64,000 nucleotides of DNA from Cydia pomonella (Eukaryota > Arthropoda > Insecta > Lepidoptera > Tortricidae), in the NCBI RefSeq assembly GCF_033807575.1, contig NC_084727.1, positions 2,914,001 to 2,978,000 on the forward strand. The letters run 5' to 3'. This document shows, in pieces, positions 20,749-32,246 of the stretch (positions are counted from its first letter, which is position 1; every line of letters starts with the position of its first letter). The notes beneath the pieces were generated by a model that did no database searches, had not been told where the DNA came from, and saw nothing but the letters and a program-made list of their open reading frames with translations. Both the position numbers and the translations under genes were made by a program.

Positions 20749-21056
20749 GGCTGTATTAAGAGATAATGCGTCGGTAAGACCAAAAGACCTATAAAAACTT
20801 TTTCTAAAGAATAAATATATTGATGTACTTAATGGTAAAGAAAGTGACGTAACTACAGCCCAAGAACTTATACTAGAGTACAGAGAAATAAGTAATAAGG
20901 AATTAAATATTAAGATAAGAATATGTGTCGTTATTGACTTGCCGACAAAAGAATTGAGACTTATAGAGTGCCAAGTTCTGTGCTGTGAAGAAAATCCTGA
21001 AATTATAAATTGTGTTGGCACCCCATACATCATCAGTTTTCTTAATTATTATGAAT
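20749..21056 (+). pseudogene. decayed ORF of unknown origin, one internal stop
   Basis: A plus-strand frame from AVLRDNASVRPKDL reaches one in-frame TAA (about 20791) and then runs open for about 85 codons: KNKYIDVLNGKESDVTTAQE, ICVVIDLPTKELRLIECQVL, and an end at FLNYYE. The composition (evenly spread charged and aliphatic residues, 'IECQVLCCEEN') looks protein-like rather than random AT-rich translation. An AG (ATATAG) precedes the frame. No family is recognised. It could be a processed pseudogene, a decayed transposon ORF or chance. Confidence 0.3.
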
Positions 21057-21557
21057 AAGTATTTAAGTATTTATATATTATATTTATCGTTGTGTGAGTA
21101 CCTACAACAAGGAGGCTTGCCTTGAGCTTAGGTATAATAATAATACCGCCATTTATTCCGAAGTATATACATTTCAAATGAGTTTTTTTTTTATAACATA
21201 TCCCTCATCGGTGTGCCGTAAAGCCTCCTCCAACTGTCTGCAGCAACCCTCATCCAGTATGGCCCCAGAGTCAGACGAATGTCATCTTTCCATCTTGTAT
21301 TGGATGCGTTTGCTTTCTAGTACAGCCTCTAGGGTAGTACTATTAGTTATTCTGCTCTATTTCTCTATTGGGCATCGCAGCATGTGGCCTGTCCATCCCC
21401 ACTTTACATGGTCAATGTGAGCAAGTGTGTCCGTAATCTTTGTTTTCTTTCTTATCTCTGAGTTTCTGATCTTATCCGATAATTTAATCCCTAACATATT
21501 ACGCTCCATTTCCCTTTGACACCTTGCAAGTGTCTCGCGATGGTTTTCGGTAAGAGA

Positions 21558-21677
21558 CCAGAGGGCCTACCGCGAACCACGTTCGACGTGTTGCCTCTCT
21601 GTCGCACTTTTAAATTCGTACGTAAGTGTGACCGGAAGGCAACACGTCGAACGTGGTTCGCGGTAGGCCCTCTGATA
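21558..21677. mobile_element. small fold-back MITE (family 2, copy 1)
   Basis: Near-perfect palindrome: AGAGGGCCTACCGCGAACCA, CGTTCGACGTGTTGCC and the exact inverse on the right, with a centre of about 40 bp. A second copy is at 45534-45645. Confidence 0.8.
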
Positions 21678-21824
21678 CTTGCTGGCTAAGGAGGTGCAAC
21701 GGATTTAACCGATCGATCAAATGCCACAATCTAAAGCAAATCGTATGCTATTATCGATGAATTGCGTGGATAATTTTTATCGGACTCTAAAAGAATAGGT
21801 TTTAAAAGAATTTTTGATATTTAC

Positions 21825-22115
21825 AAGCTTTTATCACTGACTGTACTTTTTTTGAACATGCAACTCATCGAGACAATTCTAACAAACCAAAACACAATAC
21901 AAATACCTCTTATCTCCATTATCAGATCAGCTCGATGTTACCATAATATTGCATTGTCATCAGACTTACATATGTATGCAAATTTTCAGCTTCATCGGAA
22001 AGCGAGAAGTAGGTCAAATCTAACTTGCAAGATTTGACCCGTACAGACATAGGTACATAGGAACATAGGTGCAACATACATAACATACATTGCAAGTTAT
22101 TAGTTAAATAAATGC
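21825..22115. mobile_element. non-autonomous DNA-transposon-like element (family 3, copy 1)
   Basis: Ends ACAAGCTTTTAT and ATAAATGCTTGTA are inverses. Internal landmarks are GACTGTACTTTTTTTG, CAGATCAGCTCGATGTTACC and TTTTCAGCTTCATCGG. Other copies are at 27284-27680 and 44446-44838. Confidence 0.65.
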
Positions 22116-22299
22116 TTGTAAAGCCTGATAATGCGCCATATTGCGGAATTTCATTGGAACTACATTTTTCATACTAAACTGAACTGTCACCCTATACATG
22201 AGAATAACAGCGCCCTCTTGACAATGATCATATATTTCTGGTCGGGCTTTAATAAAATGCACGCCTAAAATCTAATGGAAATCATTCAAAACGCGCTAG

Positions 22300-22508
22300 C
22301 AACATTCTAAACAAAACAAAACGCGCCAGTTTCCCGCGAAACTGCGCAGCGATTGGCCGCGCGTTCCATTTTCAAACCTCGGAAATCGTAACTAATTCGA
22401 AACGGTGTTCTATTTACAAACTCTTTTCAATATTAATTATTTGTTTACTGTGTCTTTTGTTTATGGTTGTGGAATGTCGTTTGAAATTGGAATGCACATA
22501 ATGTAAAG
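22300..22508 (+). promoter_or_regulatory. putative promoter and 5' UTR exon of the SERAC1-like gene
   Basis: A locally GC-rich patch (22320-22380) has GCGATTGGCCGCGCG, an inverted CCAAT-type box. About 130 bp on is a donor, GTAAAG|GTGAGT (22508/22509). No coding ORF lies before it, which fits a non-coding first exon whose intron ends at the acceptor at 26770. The link to the downstream exon is inferred. Confidence 0.4.
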
Positions 22509-23127
22509 GTGAGTTCGTAATTGGATTTAATATTTGTTGCGTTGACTAAGGTAGTGTTTAGAAAGACTTATGTCACATACGTAACTTTTTAATAGGGATT
22601 ATTTTCGTAATTAGATTTGGTAATGGCAATTAAGTAATGATTGGTAATTTTCGGTTGGTATAGATAAGTATAGGTAGTAGGTATTAGATAAATCATAACC
22701 TTGCTTTTAACTACACCGTAATGGAATAAAAAGTATTAGATGACCTTATTCTAGATTCCATACCGATTTGCCAGAGCATTCAACCTTTTTATTCGTTTAA
22801 CATTCATAAAAGCATACAAACAAACCAATATTTATCAATAAATTTAGTAAAATGGTACTTATTTTATGTTGTATCACAGGATTGACCCATATGATGGCCA
22901 TATGTGGCATTGTGGACGTGTGTGTGTGTGGGTCCAATATTTTTAGGGTTCCGTAGTTTTTGGCACATGTCAAGTGTCAATTAACTTTTTTTTTCTTTTA
23001 TTAAAAAACAAACGGTCATTTACAATGTGGTGTTTTAAAGCTAGGCCTACGGTTTCCTTAATTACTTCGTAAATATAAATGTGCAAACTTTTATAGACAT
23101 TGTTTTTTTTTGTTTTGTTACAGAACA

Positions 23128-23262
23128 GGGCTATAACCGCGAAAATCGAAGTTAGTCAATTGCGGGCATTTTTCTTTGTCACTCTAATTACGTCATAATG
23201 AGAGTAAAAGAGAAAGATCCCCGCAATTTGCGAATTTAGGTTTTCACGGTAGGCCCCTTAGA
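23128..23262. mobile_element. fold-back MITE (family 4, copy 1)
   Basis: GGGCTATAACCGCGAAAATC, AATTGCGGGCATTTTTC and CACTCTAATTACG are mirrored by CCCCGCAATTTGCG and TTTTCACGGTAGGCCC. A relative is at 33694-33815. Confidence 0.65.
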
Positions 23263-23439
23263 GTTTATTGTTTAGTATTTCAATTCTCATGTAGCCAATA
23301 ATTCGTTATAATATTAATATTTAAAATATTTTGGTCCTTCGAGCCGGATTGGTATAATTTCTAATTCTAATCCATGGATTATTGTGATATAAGTATTACT
23401 TAAGGCTTGTAGAGTGTTTCAGAATGACGCCATTACTGT

Positions 23440-23690
23440 TATAAATAAATATTATAGGGACATTTTTACACGAATTGACTAAGTCCCACGGTAAGCCAAG
23501 ACGGCTTGTGTTGTGGGTACTCAGACAACGATATATAATAGACAAGGACTTAAATACATAGAAAACATCCATGACTCAAAAACAAATATCTGAGCTCATC
23601 ACACAAATAAAAGCCCTTACCGGGATTCGAACCCAGGATCATTGGCTTCATAGGCAGGGTCTTTACACTACCATTGACATATATCTAAGG
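23440..23690 (-). mobile_element. tRNA-derived SINE
   Basis: Inverse orientation: AATAAATATTATAGGGACAT, then the family body, then ACCGGGATTCGAACCCAGGA (inverse B box) and CAGGGTCTTTACACTACC. Confidence 0.8.
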
Positions 23691-24425
23691 ACGGGCCTTA
23701 CGGGCAATAAGAATGGGGCCAGTACAGCGGCGTCACGCACACGAATTCGAGCCAATCGTGCAGTCTTCACTCACTCCCGCGGGCCTTCGGCCTCGCTCAA
23801 AATTACTGGGTAGTGGGACACGCTTGGACACTCGGGGTGAAGCTCCGGGCCAGAGGCGGCGTTAGGCGTGGGCGACGTGGGCCACTGCCTACGGCCTCGC
23901 GGAGCTCTAATATGTATTACCTATATATGTAGTATTAGGTACCTATTAATTAACTATTTAAATGTTTAAATCATAGACAGAATTTGGTCTTAAGGAAGCC
24001 TTTCAACCAGAGGAAACGTGCTGGAAATGCTGGAATCAACCGATAGCATTGGTTGTAGATATCCAGCGGAGCTGAAGAGATATGTGAATAACAACCAACC
24101 TACAACCAATCACCAATGTTAATTTTCGAATGTTTAATTTTTTTAAGAGTTAGGAGGTTCACCACTTAATTCACAAACATAATTTTGACCGAGATGTTTG
24201 AAGGCACTGACATATATGACGGCCAGTACAGCGGTGTCACGCACACGAATTCAAGCCAATCGTACAGTCTATTGCAATTGTACGTCCGTGTCTATTGCCA
24301 CAACGCGATTGGTTAATGAGTTCGCATCACGCGCGCGAAGACTGCACGATTGGCTCGAATTCCTGAGTGACATCACTGAACTAGCACCATTCTTAGTGCC
24401 CGTAAGGCCCGTCCTTATATATATA
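23691..24425. mobile_element. inverted-repeat element or pair (family 5)
   Basis: Left: GACATATATCTAAGGACGGG, CCTTACGGGCAATAAGAATG, CACGCACACGAATTCGAGCC. Right: GGCTCGAATTCCTGAGTG and TGCCCGTAAGGCCCGTCCTT, the inverse. Between them is a second CACGCACACGAATTC copy (24238). A third copy is at 44996-45178. The spacer (23870-24200) shows no gene. Confidence 0.6.
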
Positions 24426-25913
24426 CAGGTTGACCTTATCCATTGGACAAATCCTGAAATCCCAAGTAGGGTTACTTCTCAGGAATGCTCTGACGTTAAT
24501 ATTTTTTTAATTAAAACAAAAGATAAAAAAAATATTTTTCGAACAAAAGTTATTTGCAATAATCTACAACAAAAAGAAACACTGTGTTAATCTTTGGCGT
24601 GTTTTTGACAATTTGTTCGAAATATTTGATAATGATGACATTTTACAAAAGTCAGAAGCTTTATTAGTGTCATAAATAAAAAAGATAATCAAAAAGGTCG
24701 AAGAAGGTTCCATACTATTCTTTGAGGATATTACCTTAGGAGCTACTAACACATACAGGCTGCTCCAAAGTAAAAAATGGTAATTTGTTAATTTCTTCGA
24801 AACCGCTACACCGGTTGTTATGATACTTTGTACACTGGTTCTAAATACCCTAATGCATATGTACATTTCGGCTTTGTCCAATGGCTGGGGTCATATATGT
24901 ATGTCAATGTTTGACGGACATAGTAATAATGTTTTAGCGTCACAGTCGTCACAGACCACAGAATTGTAGTTAATGAAGTTAAACCCAGGAGTCATGTAGT
25001 CAACTAATAGTATCACTAGACAAATATTAGTTATAAGGTATTGTACCGGGATTGTTTTCCAGTTACCGGCGAACAAGATGCATGTAACTGCGTCGAAATA
25101 TCGGGAGCTCGAAAACAATACAAAAGGTAATCACGGTTTATATCCCGGTCAATATAAGTCTAGTGAAACTAACCGTATATCATTCAAAACTGTTAATAAA
25201 TAAAAAATAACAATAAAAATAAAAAAGCCTTTAATTTCTCGAACACAAAAAAATAAAAATAATACACATCTGATAAATTAACAATAAAAAGGGTGTACGA
25301 CCCTTAAAACTGTTAACCTATAGTATATTGTGACGTGCTTAAGTCGTCATGAAAATTACAGGCTGACGTATTTTCTTTGCATCAATACTTAGTCCAGTCA
25401 TAAGTTCTGTCACAAAGGTTTTGACTGATAAAAAAGCTATAGGTACTGATCCCTTATTATTCATGTATATGGGCCGAAAGCTTATTTAATGCTGAATTAC
25501 TTGCAATATAATTTATCGTATTTTTATTGTAAGTAGTTCAGTAATTTTTTTATAATTCCTAGCAACGAGAACTATTTCCAGACATAGAGGTGTTTTTGAT
25601 ACAACCGCATAATCAAAGGGTAGTTAAGGCCTTAATGAACACACTTTAATAGGTTTAAAAAAATAAAAACGACTTTTATTTTTCCATACAAAATAATTCA
25701 GCAAGCAATGTATCACTACCTTGTTTTAACTCAAAACGTCGCATTCAATGACGCGCCGTCACAACTGTCACACGTGACCATGATGTGCGAAGGACATTGC
25801 AGCTCGAAAAAAAATCAAAAATAAATTATGCTCTGGTAGTTAAGACTAAAATAAAAAACTGAATTGTTTTATAGCACTAAAACCTACGACTAGTTTAAGT
25901 TTGCACTGTATAC
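24426..25913. other. AT-rich intron 1 DNA with repeat fragments
   Basis: Within the inferred SERAC1-like intron 1. The stretch 25625-25775 is the inverse of the repeat at 19405-19640. Elsewhere no coding sequence or clean element boundary was seen. Confidence 0.35.
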
Positions 25914-26634
25914 CGGGTGTTGCCTATAACAGGAACAATAAATTAAACTGTAGGCTGTACCTACGCTGTACTCCTCAAAGTGACCAACATTTGTTTAGCG
26001 ACTTTTAAAAATTGCTTGTTTTGATTTTTATTACACTTTAACATTTATTTCTACGACGCAATGTATTGCGAATTTTATCATGTTTAAAGCGTGACAAGTA
26101 ACGTCAATTACCACGATGATGGTGTATATTAAAGTCAATATTTATTTTGTATGAAAAATAAGAAATATAAAACTTCATAATTTTTAAAAGTTATTGAACA
26201 AACGTGTTTTCGTTTGAAAAGTACAATATATGTTTAAATTATTTGCTCTTGTTAGGGGTCATCCATTAATTACATCACACGTTTAGGGGGAGGGAGGGGG
26301 TCAAGAAAATGTGACATGTTGTGACAAGGGGAGGGGGGATTCACAAACTTTGTGACGTCACTTCAACTTCATCAGTTTTTTTTTTTTTAAATCTCTGTAC
26401 AGTTAAATAACGAGTTTTCGGAACGATAATCGATTTATGCGATTAATTTTCTTTCCTAATCGGTTTTATGTTATGATTACTCATATTTCTTTTATCAAAA
26501 ATATTTTGATAAAATGTTAATAGTACTTACCTAATTCGATTCGCCGATTTTGTTAAAAAAAAATTGCCAAAAAATGTGACGTCACACCAAATGTGAGTGA
26601 AATGGATGACCCCTTACAGGAAACACCCGGTACC
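25914..26634. mobile_element. element with TACCGGGTGTT termini, interrupted by a nested MITE
   Basis: Left end TACCGGGTGTTGCCTATAAC; right end AGGAAACACCCGGTA, the inverse. The segment 26253-26618 inside it is a separate element. It lies directly upstream of the coding exon at 26779. Confidence 0.55.
26253..26618. mobile_element. nested MITE with GGGGTCATCCATT termini, TTA-flanked
   Basis: Ends GGGGTCATCCATT and its near inverse ATGGATGACCCC are each flanked by TTA. A 3-bp TTA duplication is typical of PIF/Harbinger insertion (inference). A decayed relative is at 28495-28648. Confidence 0.65.
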
Positions 26635-26778
26635 TATATTTGAATACTTGAATATATGCGAACATCAAGAATTTGCATTAATTTCTCAACCAACTATAAT
26701 CATAATAGATGACTTGACAATGTAAGTCAGCTGTGTCGATAATTGACTGTAATTCACATGTATGTTTCAGGAAACAAG

Positions 26779-26846
26779 ATGGCGGTTTCCGGCGAGGTGT
26801 ACGAGGACGGAGGAGTCAAATTGCATCCGTACCTGATTGCTTTAGC
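26779..26846 (+). CDS. first coding exon, probably of the SERAC1-like gene
   Basis: An acceptor (TATGTTTCAG|G at 26770/26771) precedes AACAAGATGG, a good start context, and the frame MAVSGEVYEDGGVKLHPYLI runs to the donor TTAGC|GTGAGT (26846/26847), leaving phase 2. The next plus-strand exon that I can recognise (57869) needs exactly phase 2, and the junction reads ALA-RWCV, so I join them; the intron would be about 31 kb. The N-terminus has no obvious signal peptide. The exon is well supported by its splice sites; its assignment to this gene is inferred from phase and order only. Confidence 0.6.
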
Positions 26847-26884
26847 GTGAGTAACATCTAATATCAATATTTACCTATAGTAGG

Positions 26885-27200
26885 TAAACTAGGAGTAAAA
26901 CGGATTGACCGAGTCCGTAACTCTACGCTGCGCTCAAAAACGCACATTACTGTTGGAGCTAAGACTGCCAGTGCCAGCTCAAATGGGGACTGGGCCGGCC
27001 ATGTCTGCCGCATCACCCACAGAGGTGGGCTAAAATAACCACCATCACGTATGGGTGCCGCAAGATGGACGAGGATCTGGTAGGGCCAGACCGGAACCAC
27101 GTGCGAATTCGCATGCAATGTGAAGACCGCCTTGCTTTCTTGCCCGTCAGTCTTTGTATGTATTTTTTTCGAGGAAAACACTTATCACTGAAATGGGACA
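26885..27200 (+). mobile_element. degenerate LINE (RTE-type) ORF2 C-terminus
   Basis: The plus strand reads RIDRVRNSTLRSKTHI, then WAGHVCRIT, before a stop; later frames give QRWAKITT and KMDEDLVGPDRNHVR. RNxTLRSKT ... WAGHVxR ... RWAKI is the order found near the end of RTE-type reverse transcriptases. Multiple stops make it a fossil. Confidence 0.65.
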
Positions 27201-27283
27201 TAAAATTTCTAAGTAATCAATAAAACAACTACATGTATTCTAAAACTTTAAATAAACTTATAAATAAATAAAAAACATTTTTG

Positions 27284-27502
27284 GTACAAGCTTTTATCGC
27301 TCACTGTACTTTTCTTTCCACAGGCAACTCATCGAGATCATTCTAAAGACCCCAAACACAGTTAGGTTGCGTTGTTTTATCACAGAGTTCCTATGGCCAC
27401 CTCCTGTCTCCATCATCAGATCAGCGCGATGTTACCATAATATGTGTGTATTTATGTTGTTATTAGCATAGTTATAGCTGTTGGTTCTCCATGTAAATAA
27501 AA

Positions 27503-27538
<36 letters not shown>

Positions 27539-27680
27539 ATTGCATTGTCACCCGACTTACATATGTATGCAAATTTTCAGCTTCATTGGAAACCGAGAAG
27601 TGGGTCAAATTTAACTTGCAAGTTTTGATTACAGACCGACAGACAGACAACGGGACAGGTGAAACTAAATAAAAGCTTGT
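27284..27680. mobile_element. non-autonomous element family 3, copy 2, with nested retroposon tail
   Basis: Ends ACAAGCTTTTATCGC and AATAAAAGCTTGT. It is split at ACCATAATAT by about 100 bp (27442-27538) ending in (AAAT)n and flanked by TAATAT on both sides, the mark of a target-primed retroposon insertion. Confidence 0.65.
27500..27536. repeat. (AAAT)n microsatellite
   Basis: Nine or so AAAT units; the tail of the retroposon nested in the family 3 element. Confidence 0.9.
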
Positions 27681-27765
27681 GAAATGCTCCCCAGATAGCT
27701 ATCATGTGTTATGGTGCCCAGAAGACTGGCAGCGTTACCCCTTTGGATGGCCAGACTTTTTTTTA

Positions 27766-28122
27766 ATACTACGTCGGTGGCAAACAAGTATACGGCTCGC
27801 CTGATGGTAAGCAGTCTCCGTAGCCTATGTACGCCTGCAACTCCAGAGGAGTTACATGCGCGTTGCCGACCCTAAACCCGCCCCCCCCTAGTTGAGCTCT
27901 GGCAACCTTACTCACCGGCAGGAACACAACATTATGAGTAGGGTCTAGTGTTTTTTGACTGCTGTTTTCTGAAAGGTGGAGGTACCTTCCCCAGTTGGGC
28001 TCTGCTCTAGATCTGGAATGATATCCACTGGCTGTGCCCTACCACACAAAGCGAGATGACATTCACAATGCCCATACCTCTCTTTTGGACGTAGTTTAAG
28101 GACGTACCCGGGTCCGGGTCTT
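27766..28122 (+). repeat. interspersed repeat, left arm of a large inverted pair (family 6)
   Basis: GTCGGTGGCAAACAAGTATA, AAGCAGTCTCCGTAGCC, CAACTCCAGAGGAGTTACAT, CTCACCGGCAGGAACACAAC and CATTCACAATGCCCATACC. The inverse copy is at 28961-29312; further copies are at 44232-44358 (inverse) and 54410-54740 (direct). Confidence 0.8.
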
Positions 28123-28494
28123 ATTCTGAAATTAATATTTATATCAAAAAGGTAAAAGTTAATATTAGATACTAAAGTGAAAAGAGCTTTTCAAATATGG
28201 TGGAGTCATGACTGCACTGGTATTTTCAATTTTCCTCTTAATGACATACATATGTAATAGAGTAGGTATACTTAAGTATTTGCATATCTTTGTGACGAAA
28301 CGTGTCCTTTTATCAAATACCTAAGCTATGCCAATGGATGACCTTTTGTACCCTGTTTTAGCAAATAAAAATATGATTCTGATTCTGATTCTCATCCGCT
28401 CAAAGGTTTACTGGAAGATATCCCTTAAAGTTCGCCTACTTACTTGTCTGTTCCTAATTTAATCTGCTTGCTAATTTGCTAACGTACTCCCGGG

Positions 28495-28648
28495 GTCATC
28501 CACATTACGTCACAGCAACAGGGGTAGGGGGGAGGTATGACAAATGTAGCAGTACATTTTAAATAGATAGGAAAAAACAAGAGAAGGGGGGGAGGGGGTC
28601 CAAAACCTCGAAATTTTGTGTGACGTAATGGATCAAATGGATGACGCC
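28495..28648. mobile_element. fold-back MITE related to 26253-26618
   Basis: GGGTCATCCACATTACGTCA on the left is mirrored by TGACGTAATGGATC and ATGGATGACG on the right. G-rich runs (GGGTAGGGGGGAGG) match the larger copy. Confidence 0.6.
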
Positions 28649-28960
28649 AAAGAGATAAGCTTATGTTCAACATTGAGTTTAACAAAGGTGAATGTTATGC
28701 GAACAACAGAAACATTCATACGTAGGAAATGAAATAAACATGGAATTATTTTTTGTGTATAAGTACTTATAAATTATCTATAGTTATATAATATTATTAT
28801 AGGCCATTCAATGCAGATTAAAGGCTCTAGAAAATTCTGCACTATTCGGAGGTATGTGCAGATTTCCTTAAGAAATAAAAAATATTGAAATACGTAGTCC
28901 GTCCAAGTCATCTCGGATATGGGTATATATGGTATCAAATCAATGAATACAAACCCCTTT

Positions 28961-29312
28961 TGGACCCGGGTATGTCCTTAAACTACGTCCAAAAGAGTAT
29001 GGGCATTGTGAATGTCATCTCGCTCTGTGTGGCAGGGCACAGTACAGCGGATGACATTCCAGATCCAGAGCAAAACCCAACTGGGGAAGTATATTACCTT
29101 ACAGAAAACCGCAGCCAAATAACACTAGACCCTACTCGTAGTGTTGTGTTCCTGCCGGTCAGTAAGGCTGCCAGAGCTCAACGAGGGTGCAGAGTGTATG
29201 GGTCGGCAAAGCGCATGTAACTCCTCTGGAGTTGCAGGCGTACATAGGCTACGGAAACTGCTTACCATCAGGCGGGCCGTATGCTTGTTTGCCACCGACA
29301 TAGTAAAAAAAA
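28961..29312 (-). repeat. interspersed repeat, right arm of the inverted pair (family 6)
   Basis: The inverse of 27766-28122 over about 350 bp, beginning GGACCCGGGTATGTCC and ending GCTTGTTTGCCACCGAC. Short open frames inside it are by-products of this non-coding repeat. Confidence 0.8.
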
Positions 29313-29639
29313 AAACAAATATATGAGATGGCAACCGAGAACATAGTGGAGGTAGTAACTGTGACGTCATAATGTCGGCGGTACAAATAATTTTTCTTTA
29401 TCTTAAGAGGCTGTCAACACGCAATGTCCTTGAAATTGATGTTACTTAAACAGTTTTTTAAGAAAGACTATTTGTTTTAGTCAAGTAAGAAAAATATATA
29501 TTCATATTAATTATATTTCAAAGACCGTGGTTGTACTCGATGTATGTACTCCTAACTCTTTCAAAAAGGGCGCTCTTTACTTTAGGAGGATTGACTATGA
29601 AAATAAATAACCAGTCACAAATAAAGCCAATATATTCAA

Positions 29640-30030
29640 AATAATCTCAAACCCTTATATCTTCTCTTAGTCCAGCCCATTTCCCAGTTCAGCTGGGGTC
29701 GGGCCTCCTCGTACGTCGGCGCCAGGACAGTCTATCCTGGGTTGTCCGCGTGGTCAAGTTTTGTGTCTGTCCTCATCTCTCTTTCGACATAGGACCACCA
29801 GGTTGCTGGTCTTCTGCCTCTTCCTTTGGGGTTGCTACTTGCTTGTCACTTGCTTGGGATGTTCATAGCGTTCCTTTTCACTGTGTAGTTTTTGGCACTT
29901 TGCATAGTCTGACACATTCTACTCCCTTCGAGTTATTCAAAGAGAGTAGAATGACGTGGTATAGTCGGGCTATGCGAAGGGTTAAAAACTATACAGTGAG
30001 GAACCCTTATATACAATCCCTATAAACATT
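29640..30030. repeat. probable interspersed repeat (retroelement 3' region)
   Basis: GC-richer than its surroundings, with AGCTGGGGTCGGGCC, GGTTGTCCGCGTGG and ATAGGACCACCAGGTTGCTG. A near-palindrome at 29900-29955 (GTGTAGTTTTTGGC ... TACAGTGAGGAAC) closes it. No gene is assigned. Confidence 0.35.
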
Positions 30031-30607
30031 TCGATAGCGTGATGTAGAAATCGCCGCTCCCGGTACAGCGCCATCTCACGGGATATTTGGTAACAGTTTA
30101 TATATTAAAGAACTTACAAAAGTATGGACGCGAACACTCGATACATGATTGAACGAAATCGGCTCGATAGAAAATAATAATCCACTTTTTTTTATTTAAA
30201 TATTTTTCCTATTATTCCCTTGCCCAGGCTCAGTAACATGCGACAGTGCTATCTCATTTACTCCGATACAAATAGACAGTGTGCGCGCTTTAGGTATTGA
30301 CAGCCTCTTAAACATGTCATGTGGGGTAACAAATGAAAGGGCTCTAGATACAAATATATACAATGCATCTCAGCATGATGCTGGCGACTTCCAACGCAGA
30401 ACTCCTGATGAGACCATCCGGTGACGCAAGATGTTTTCTGCTACCGAAAAACAAGCAACTAAGTAGTAAATAAGATGTATTCCTATTTGTCCCCGCCCCA
30501 CGTGACCACCGGCATACATGATGCGGGGGCAGATGGGAATGATTTATATGCAGTGCCAGTTCCCATTTGTGCCCGGTGGGGACAAATGGGAATGAACGTA
30601 AATAACA

Positions 30608-30793
30608 CAGGGATCGAAATCCGGTATTTTTTTGTATGGGAACGAAAACGGTATATTAACGTTCTTTATTAATTAATGCAATACGAAGTCGTTATTTAAA
30701 AACACAACTGATTCTTACATTTGGGGTATTAAATAAACCGAAATATAAGGTTAATTTCGAAGTTCTTGAAAAAAAAAACGGAGCTGATACCTG
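30608..30793. mobile_element. hAT-like MITE, second copy (inverted)
   Basis: CAGGGATCGAAATCCGG on the left; the right end GGAGCTGATACCTG is the diverged inverse. Flanking 8-mers AAATAACA (30600-30607) and AAATGACA (30794-30801) match at 7 of 8. Shares TATGGGAACGAAAACGGTAT and ACTTCG words with the element at 282-485. Confidence 0.75.
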
Positions 30794-31321
30794 AAATGAC
30801 AAATTAAATTATAAAATATAACCCTTTAGAAAATTATTGGTACTACCGGGGTATGAACCCACGTTGAAAACCAGGAAAAAAATCAAACTCAATTATGGTT
30901 TAAGAAATTTATTCTCAAAAAGAATTTACAAAATTCGCTTACTTGAGAATACAATATTTATATAATATATCTTAGGACTAACATGCAGAAAATGTAAGAT
31001 TAATCGATACAAAATTTTAGTTATGTTACAAAGTGGGTAGAATAGAAAAGAAATACTTAACTAGCCGACTTGGATAACTTAACTCGTACAAGTAACTATG
31101 GTGCATTCCCAGCGCTTACCTAGCGCATGTGAGTTTACGCCATCAAGTATATGTGTGACTTCCAATTAAGCGCGGTTAGTAGGAATTGTGAGTCGCGTTA
31201 TATTGGTTTACCAATTATGCGTCCGTCAGCGGGGCAATGAAAACTCGTTGCGTGACAAATGTCGGCGAGCTACGAACCAGTTAGCATGGAGAAGTCAATT
31301 GGTTATTATAATAATAATAAT

Positions 31322-31622
31322 AATAATTCAGCCTATATACGTCCCACTGCTGGGCACAGGCCTCCTCTCATGCGAGAGGGCTCGGGCTATAGTCCCCACG
31401 CTAGCCCAATGCGGATTGGGGACTTCACATACACCTTTGAATTTCTTCGCAGATGTATGCAGGTTTCCTCACGATGTTTTCCTTCACCGAAAAGCTAGTG
31501 GTAAATATCAAATGATATTTCGTACATAAGTTCCGACAAACTCATTGGTACGAGCCAGGATTTGAACCCGCGACCTCCGGATTGAAAGTCGGACGTCATA
31601 TCCACTCGGCCACCACCGCTTT
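31322..31622 (-). mobile_element. second tRNA-derived SINE family, copy 1
   Basis: Read on the minus strand, the head has GGTGGCCGAGTGGATATG (A box) and GCGGGTTCAAATCCTGG (B box); the other end has CCCAGCAGTGGGACGTATA. A copy about 90% identical by eye lies at 58497-58798. Confidence 0.8.
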
Positions 31623-32246
31623 TTGGTTATTATAATTGTTATAAATAATATAACAAGTTACAATTATTTACGGTATTTCATTTATATATGATTTCATTTT
31701 TATATATATATTTTTTTCATTTATAGTAGTTGTAACTTTTTTATTTATAGTTATAGTTATTTTGTTGATGTATATTATTTTTATGTAATTTTATGGATAA
31801 AATAATAAGTAGGGAAATAAAGTTTTTGCATTTATCATTTTAGTTTATTGTTATTTATGTTTATTTTAGTATATTGTTTAATAGTATAGTTTGAATTAGT
31901 ATTGTTTACATATGAATATTAACGGTTGTAAGACATATAGGATACATGTAGTAATATAGTATATATATTGAATATGAAATTACATGCGTGATTTTTTTCG
32001 GATATTATTATTTTAAAGTATAATACTTAAAAATAATATTTATTTGGATTAATTGAAAATGTATTTGATTATATGTACGTACTATTTGCTTAACAAATAT
32101 ACATGCACAGGCTCATTTAATTATTACATTATATATTACATAGAATTTTAGGTGCTTGTTGAAGCTAGCCATGGATTTCGATTCCAGTATATTTAGTTGA
32201 AATCTGGTACGTAATATTAGCTATATTAGTATATATGAGTTTAATT
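31623..32246. other. very AT-rich stretch between a SINE and a LINE ORF1
   Basis: Long runs of TATATT/TTTATT words; no coding sequence. It occupies the place where ORF2 of the element at 32247-33190 would be expected, but no endonuclease or RT motif is readable. Confidence 0.4.

Noticed and set aside
29125..29370. Short ORFs on both strands near 28885-29370
   Set aside because: They fall in the family 6 interspersed repeat, which is non-coding in its other copies.
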